Assembly (NCBI RefSeq): GCF_904067045.1
Contig: NZ_CAJFDC010000001.1
Coordinates: forward strand, 310,001-374,000
Length of the DNA stretch: 64,000 nucleotides
Direction of reading: 5' to 3'
Origin: Pseudomonas sp. FEN
GTDB lineage: Bacteria > Pseudomonadota > Gammaproteobacteria > Pseudomonadales > Pseudomonadaceae
Part shown: positions 59,398 through 64,000 of the stretch, in pieces
Position numbering within the stretch: position 1 is the first letter of the stretch
Layout of the letters: the number at the start of each line of letters is the position of its first letter
Translations under genes and position numbers: made by a program
Notes under the pieces: generated by a model
Told to the model about the DNA's origin: nothing
Seen by the model: the letters and a program-made list of their open reading frames with translations, nothing else
The model's database searches: none

Positions 59398-60282
59398 TCA
59401 GCGCGAGCGCTGGCCCCAGGCCACCGCCAGTCCGCTGAGACAGATCACCGCGATGCCCGCTACGCCGAATGCATCCGGCATATGATCGAAGATCAGATAA
59501 CCGTACATCCCGGCGAAGAGAATCTGCCCGTAGCTGAACGGTGCCAACATCGCTGGCGCCGCGTGCCGGAACGCCTGGGTCAACAGCATGTGACCGAGCA
59601 TGCCGCAGGTACCCAGGCCGAGCATGAACAGCCCATGTCCCCAGCTAGGGGTACTCCAGAAAAACGGCAGCAAAGCCGTCATGATCAGGCTGTTGAAAAT
59701 ACCCGTGAGAAAGTTGCTGGTCGTTGGGCTGTCGATGCCACTGAGCATCCGCGTCAGCAATTGATAGAAGCCAAAGCACAAGGCCGAACACAGTGGCAGG
59801 GCAATTGCCGGGGTGAACAAGGCGCCACCGGGGCGCACCACGATCAGCACGCCGACAAAACCGGCAATCACCGCCGCCCACTGGCCACGGCTGACCCGTT
59901 CCCCCAGCAGCGGCACGGACAAGGCCGTTACCAGCAAGGGCGCGAGAAAGTTGACCGAGGTGGCTTCGGCCAAGGGGATATAGCGCAGCCCAGTGGTAAA
60001 AAACAGGCTGGTACCGATCAGGCACAACGCCCGTAACAACTGCAGGCCTGGTCGCTTGGTGCGGACCACGGCGGAGAAACCGCTACGGGGCACAAAAATC
60101 ACCAGCATCAGCAAGGTGTGCACCACGTAGCGGGCCCAGACCACCATGACGATGGGATAGAACCCCGACAGGTACTTGGACAAGGCATCGTGACTGGCGA
60201 ACATCAGCACCGCCAAGCCGATCAGGGCAATGCCCTTGAGCGGTTGCTCGGATTTCTTGTGTAACAAATCAGGCACACTCAT
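59398..60282 (-). CDS. DMT superfamily (EamA) transporter
   Basis: A 294-residue membrane protein with ten helices made of two EamA units: 'GIALIGLAVLMFASHDALSKYLSGFYPIVMVVWARYVVHTLLMLVIF', 'LIGTSLFFTTGLRYIPLAEATSVNFLAPLLVTALSVPLLGERVSRGQWAAVIAGFVGVLIVVRPG' and 'LTQAFRHAAPAMLAPFSYGQILFAGMYGYLIFDHMPD'. Members export amino acids or metabolites. Substrate unknown; single gene. Confidence 0.9.
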   Translation of the reverse strand: MSVPDLLHKKSEQPLKGIALIGLAVLMFASHDALSKYLSGFYPIVMVVWARYVVHTLLMLVIFVPRSGFSAVVRTKRPGLQLLRALCLIGTSLFFTTGLRYIPLAEATSVNFLAPLLVTALSVPLLGERVSRGQWAAVIAGFVGVLIVVRPGGALFTPAIALPLCSALCFGFYQLLTRMLSGIDSPTTSNFLTGIFNSLIMTALLPFFWSTPSWGHGLFMLGLGTCGMLGHMLLTQAFRHAAPAMLAPFSYGQILFAGMYGYLIFDHMPDAFGVAGIAVICLSGLAVAWGQRSR

Positions 60283-60441
60283 TCACAGACTCGCAACACA
60301 TTCGTTACAAAATACGTAGCTTGCTAACTACCAAGATAGAACGGTCGGGTGGATAATGGCCCGCTACTGTTCGTCGATACGCCGCGTCAACTTTACTCGC
60401 GTTCGACTTTGATACAACTAGAATCAATTACGTATTTTGAC

Positions 60442-61074
60442 TCAATTGCGCAGGCTTGGACTCAAGCGCAGCATGTCCAGCCCGGTATCGACCAGGCGTT
60501 CCGCTTCCGTCTGCAGTTCAAAGCTGTCGGAGACCAGCAGCCATTGAGCAATGATCCCATGGATATAAGCGTGTATGGCAATGGCGGCGCGGGCAGGGTC
60601 CAGATGCTCGGGCAATTGTCCACGGGCAATGGCATTGCGCAGGGTCAAGCCGATTTTCAGATTGCAGTCCACAATCGCGGCCTGGCGTTGACGTCGCAGG
60701 TCGCACATTTCATCGGTGAACTCGCACTTATGAAACAGAATCTCGTTGATGCGCCGAGTCTGGGGGTCCAGCGCAACCTGACGAAGCACATGAATCAACA
60801 ACGCGCGCATGCAGCCCAGCGGATCGAGTTCGTCCTCGCTCTCGCTGGCCCGAGCCAACTCGTCGAGCGGTTCATGGAGGCTGTCGAGCATCGCTTGCAC
60901 CAGCTCGGCCTTGTTGCTGAAATGCCAATAGATCGCGCCACGGGTCACCCCCGCCAGGGTCGCGATATCAGCCAGGGTCGTGCGCGCCACACCACGCTCA
61001 TAAAAGGCTTTTTCGGCTGCTTCGAGTATCTGTCTCCGGGTCTCCCGAGCTTCCTCTTTGGTGCGACGAGCCAT
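60442..61074 (-). CDS. ttgR: TetR-family repressor of the RND pump, TtgR/EmhR type
   Basis: A 210-residue TetR regulator, the length of TtgR, with the family start '[91 protein letters not shown]' and end '[14 protein letters not shown]'. TtgR binds antibiotics and plant flavonoids and then leaves its operator, opening ttgABC. It is divergent from ttgA and the known operator sequence lies between. In P. fluorescens the same gene is called emhR. Confidence 0.93.
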   Translation of the reverse strand: MARRTKEEARETRRQILEAAEKAFYERGVARTTLADIATLAGVTRGAIYWHFSNKAELVQAMLDSLHEPLDELARASESEDELDPLGCMRALLIHVLRQVALDPQTRRINEILFHKCEFTDEMCDLRRQRQAAIVDCNLKIGLTLRNAIARGQLPEHLDPARAAIAIHAYIHGIIAQWLLVSDSFELQTEAERLVDTGLDMLRLSPSLRN

Positions 61075-61209
61075 GGCAGTAAAACCTCAATCAGGGGGCC
61101 TCGAACTAACGCCGGGCTTAATCAGAACTTAATGACGGGAGGCGACTGTTGGGCCTTTTCCCGGGCGAGATCACATGCTTTGTAACTATTTTCACGTAAA
61201 GTGCAAGTG

Positions 61210-61235
61210 TTTACAAACAACCATGAATGTAAGTA
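61210..61235. promoter_or_regulatory. TtgR operator
   Basis: The segment TTTACAAACAACCATGAATG plus TAAGTA matches, as I recall it, the P. putida TtgR operator. Arms TTACA (61211-61215) and TGTAA (61228-61232) form the dyad. It lies between the ttgR and ttgA starts and would let TtgR repress both. Confidence 0.85.
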
Positions 61236-61328
61236 TATTCATTAGCAACCTATTTATCCACCCGGATCACCCTTCGTAACCTTCCACTTTTCTTGTGCGC
61301 ATCGTGCGCGCCTGACCCGAGGATCTTC

Positions 61329-62489
61329 ATGCAACTCAAGCCAGCTGTTACCGCTCTGGTCACCGCCGTCGCCCTGGCATCGCTGCTCAGCGGATGTAAA
61401 GAGGAAAAGGCGGCTCCGCCAGCCCCTCCCGCGCCTCAGGTCGGCGTCGTTACCCTGCAAACCCAGGCCTTTACCCTGACCTCCGACCTGCCCGGTCGAA
61501 CCACGGCGTACCGCATCGCGGAGGTCCGTCCGCAGGTCAATGGCATCATTCTCAAGCGTCTGTTCAAGGAAGGCGGCGATGTCAAAGCCGGCCAGCAGCT
61601 GTATCAGATCGACCCGTCGGTCTATGAAGCGACCTTGAAAAGCGCCGAGGCGAACCTGCAATCGACCAAGTCGATTGCCGATCGCTATAAACAATTGGTG
61701 AGTGAGCAGGCGGTCAGCCGCCAGGATTACGACACCGCCGTGGCCAATCGCCTGCAATCGGAAGCGTCCTTGCAGAGCGCCCAGATCAACGTGCGCTACA
61801 CCAAGGTGTACGCCCCGTTGTCCGGGCGCATCGGACGCTCTTCGGTGACCGAGGGCGCGCTGGTCAGCAGCGGCCAGACCACCGCCATGGCGACGATTTC
61901 GCAACTCGACCCGATTTATGTCGATGTGACGCAGTCCACCGCCGAGTTGCTGCAACTGCGCCATGAGCTGGAAAGCGGACGCTTGCAGAAAGCCGGCGAC
62001 AATGCCGCGGCGGTCAAGCTGACCCTGGAAGACGGCAGCCAGTACAAACTGGACGGCAAGCTGGAGTTCTCCGAAGTCACCGTGGATGAAACCACCGGCT
62101 CCGTGACCCTGCGCGCGGTGTTCCCGAACCCGGATCACACCTTGCTGCCCGGCATGTTCGTGCATGCCCGGTTGCAGGCCGGGGTCAACAGCGCCGCGAT
62201 TCTCGCCCCGCAACAAGGCGTGACCCGTGACCTGAAAGGCACCCCGACCGCACTGGTGGTCGGCCCGGATAACAAGGTCGAACTGCGTCAACTCAAGGCC
62301 AGCCGCACCGTCGGCAGCCAATGGTTGATCGAAGACGGCTTGAAAGCCGGCGATCGTGTCATCACCGAAGGTCTCCAGTTCGTTCGTCCTGGCGTTGAAG
62401 TCAAGGCCACCGAAGCCACCAATGTGAAGGCAGCCAACCCGGCCCCTGCCCCGGCAACCGATAAAGCCGCAGGCAGCAAAGGGGAGTAA
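61329..62489 (+). CDS. ttgA: RND efflux periplasmic adaptor TtgA/EmhA (MexA-like)
   Basis: A 386-residue membrane-fusion lipoprotein: lipobox LLSGC (Cys at about residue 22), then hairpin, lipoyl and beta-barrel parts ('GVVTLQTQAFTLTSDLPGRTTAYRIAEVRPQVNGIILKRLFKEGGDVKAGQQLYQIDP', 'VYAPLSGRIGRSSVTEGALVSSGQ', 'LPGMFVHARLQAG'). It bridges the inner-membrane pump and the outer-membrane channel. Start ATG 61329. The pump gene follows after 3 bases. Confidence 0.95.
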   Translation: MQLKPAVTALVTAVALASLLSGCKEEKAAPPAPPAPQVGVVTLQTQAFTLTSDLPGRTTAYRIAEVRPQVNGIILKRLFKEGGDVKAGQQLYQIDPSVYEATLKSAEANLQSTKSIADRYKQLVSEQAVSRQDYDTAVANRLQSEASLQSAQINVRYTKVYAPLSGRIGRSSVTEGALVSSGQTTAMATISQLDPIYVDVTQSTAELLQLRHELESGRLQKAGDNAAAVKLTLEDGSQYKLDGKLEFSEVTVDETTGSVTLRAVFPNPDHTLLPGMFVHARLQAGVNSAAILAPQQGVTRDLKGTPTALVVGPDNKVELRQLKASRTVGSQWLIEDGLKAGDRVITEGLQFVRPGVEVKATEATNVKAANPAPAPATDKAAGSKGE

Positions 62490-62492
62490 ACC

Positions 62493-64000
62493 ATGTCGAA
62501 ATTTTTTATCGACCGCCCAATCTTCGCCTGGGTGATCGCCCTGGTGATCATGTTGGTCGGGGCTCTATCGATCCTCAAGTTACCGATCAACCAGTACCCG
62601 GCCATTGCACCGCCGGCCATCGCGATTGCCGTGACCTACCCGGGCGCTTCGGCGCAGACCGTGCAGGACACCGTGGTCCAGGTGATCGAGCAGCAACTCA
62701 ACGGTATCGATAACCTGCGTTATATCGAATCGTCGAGTAACTCCGACGGCAGCATGACCATCACCGCGACCTTCAATCAGGGCACCAGCCCCGATACCGC
62801 CCAGGTTCAGGTGCAGAACAAACTGAACCTGGCCACCCCGTTGCTGCCGCAAGAAGTGCAGCAACAGGGTATCCGCGTGACCAAGTCGGTGAAGAACTTC
62901 CTGATGGTGATTGGTGTTGTCTCGACAGACGGCAGCATGAACCGCGACGACCTGGCGAACTATATCGTTTCCAACATGCAGGACCCGATCTCGCGGACCG
63001 CTGGTGTCGGCGACTTCCAGGTGTTCGGTGCCCAGTACGCGATGCGGATCTGGCTCGACCCGGCCAAGCTGAACAACTTCAAGCTGACCCCGGTGGACGT
63101 GAAAACCGCCATCGCCGCGCAGAACGTCCAGGTCGCCTCCGGGCAACTGGGCGGGCTGCCGGCCATGCCCGGTCAACAGTTGAACGCCACCATCATCGGC
63201 AAGACCCGCCTGCAGACCGCCGAACAGTTCAAGGCGATCCTGCTCAAGGTCAACCAGGACGGCTCGCAAGTGCGTCTGGGTGATGTCGCCGATGTTGCCC
63301 TGGGCGGCGAAAACTACAGCGTCAACGCCCAGTACAACGGCAAGCCGGCGTCGGGCCTGGCGGTGAAACTCGCCGCCGGCGCCAACGCCCTGGACACCGC
63401 CAAGGCCTTGCGCCAGACCATCGCCACGCTGGAGCCATTCTTTCCACAAGGCATGCAAGTGGTTTACCCGTATGACACCACCCCGGTGGTGACCGAATCG
63501 ATCAAGGGCGTGGTTGAAACCCTGGTCGAGGCGATCGTGCTGGTGTTCCTGGTGATGTTCCTGTTCCTGCAGAACTTCCGCGCCACCATCATTACCACCA
63601 TGGCGGTACCGGTGGTATTGCTGGGGACTTTCGGGATCCTCGCGGCCGCCGGCTTCAGCATCAATACCCTGACCATGTTCGGCATGGTGCTCGCCATCGG
63701 CCTGTTGGTGGACGATGCCATCGTCGTGGTGGAGAACGTCGAACGGGTGATGAGCGAGGAAGGCCTGTCGCCCAAGGAAGCGACGAAGAAATCCATGGGG
63801 CAGATCCAGGGCGCACTGGTGGGTATCGCCCTCGTGCTCTCGGCGGTATTGCTGCCCATGGCGTTCTTTGCCGGCTCCACCGGGGTGATCTACAAACAGT
63901 TCTCGATCACCATCGTCTCGGCCATGGCCCTGTCGGTACTGGTCGCCCTGATCTTCACCCCGGCCCTGTGCGCGACCATGCTCAAGCCGATTGCCAAGGG
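62493..64000 (+). CDS. ttgB: RND efflux pump TtgB/EmhB (MexB-like), C-terminus cut by window edge
   Basis: About 502 residues of an expected ~1050. Start [61 protein letters not shown] is that of the HAE1 pumps; 'NPDT...[24 protein letters not shown]' and the TM block with '[26 protein letters not shown]' carrying the two conserved aspartates of the proton relay are present. It expels solvents and many antibiotics in exchange for protons. GGGGAG precedes the ATG. The outer-membrane channel gene should follow outside the window. Confidence 0.95.
   Translation, partial: MSKFFIDRPIFAWVIALVIMLVGALSILKLPINQYPAIAPPAIAIAVTYPGASAQTVQDTVVQVIEQQLNGIDNLRYIESSSNSDGSMTITATFNQGTSPDTAQVQVQNKLNLATPLLPQEVQQQGIRVTKSVKNFLMVIGVVSTDGSMNRDDLANYIVSNMQDPISRTAGVGDFQVFGAQYAMRIWLDPAKLNNFKLTPVDVKTAIAAQNVQVASGQLGGLPAMPGQQLNATIIGKTRLQTAEQFKAILLKVNQDGSQVRLGDVADVALGGENYSVNAQYNGKPASGLAVKLAAGANALDTAKALRQTIATLEPFFPQGMQVVYPYDTTPVVTESIKGVVETLVEAIVLVFLVMFLFLQNFRATIITTMAVPVVLLGTFGILAAAGFSINTLTMFGMVLAIGLLVDDAIVVVENVERVMSEEGLSPKEATKKSMGQIQGALVGIALVLSAVLLPMAFFAGSTGVIYKQFSITIVSAMALSVLVALIFTPALCATMLKPIAK

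Overview
The window looks like a chromosomal segment of a fluorescent Pseudomonas (P. fluorescens lineage). DNA is GC-rich, almost every protein is of Pseudomonas type (DctA, PhoP/PhoQ, PhaG, XenB, OlsBA, a TtgR-TtgAB/EmhAB efflux locus), and the intergenic gaps carry many short inverted REP elements of the 'GGCGAGCGGGCTTGCCCGC' or 'AGCCAGCTTGCTGGCGAT' kind. No integrase, transposase, phage module, rRNA operon or CRISPR array is visible. The species cannot be fixed from sequence reading alone.

Layout. 1-8.2 kb: a truncated CaiB-type CoA transferase, the C4-dicarboxylate carrier DctA, an AraC-type regulator, PhoP/PhoQ, a secreted dienelactone-hydrolase-like enzyme and an iron alcohol dehydrogenase. 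8.4-17 kb: a chemoreceptor, a SIR2-like DUF4917 protein beside an orphan FecR-like protein, a ribbon-helix-helix protein with a DJ-1/PfpI protein, a methyltransferase, and a lemA-TPM-TPM operon. 17-26.2 kb: periplasmic beta-glucosidase BglX, a two-component pair with a sigma-54 activator, an alpha-ketoglutarate-type MFS carrier, and a secreted protein built of ten 14-residue repeats, followed by a flavin-reductase-like protein. 26.3-36.9 kb: small monooxygenase and AraC genes, then a polyamine-type ABC importer, an aldehyde dehydrogenase and a 2-ketoarginine decarboxylase-like ThDP enzyme with a divergent LysR gene. 37-45.3 kb: an NAD(P)-binding protein, an MBL-fold protein, LysR plus drug exporter, a diguanylate cyclase, a CWC protein, RsuA, PhaG and tRNA-Gly(CCC). 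45.3-49.8 kb: a region that reads as more AT-rich, with LysR, an HPP-CBS membrane protein and a FlxA-like protein, then a PAS-GAF-GGDEF cyclase. 49.8-55.9 kb: a LysE-like remnant or small membrane protein, a cardiolipin-synthase-like enzyme, YceI, a serine hydrolase, the ornithine-lipid genes olsBA and AcpH. 55.9-64 kb: an ArsR-MFS-XenB operon, an exported protein, a DMT exporter, and ttgR with the divergent ttgA-ttgB (ttgB cut by the window end).

How parts work together. Two dicarboxylate carriers about 20 kb apart (dctA and the kgtP-like gene) each have a -24/-12 promoter and share an upstream motif, so the sigma-54 activator encoded next to kgtP, or a paralogue, may control both. phoP has a direct hexamer repeat that fits autoregulation, but oprH is not beside it. 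PhoPQ, OlsBA, the cardiolipin-synthase-like enzyme and the RND pump all bear on envelope defence. The least explained items are the 14-residue repeat protein, the stand-alone SIR2-like/DUF4917 gene with its orphan FecR neighbour, and the terminator-like hairpin placed just before the HPP-CBS start codon.
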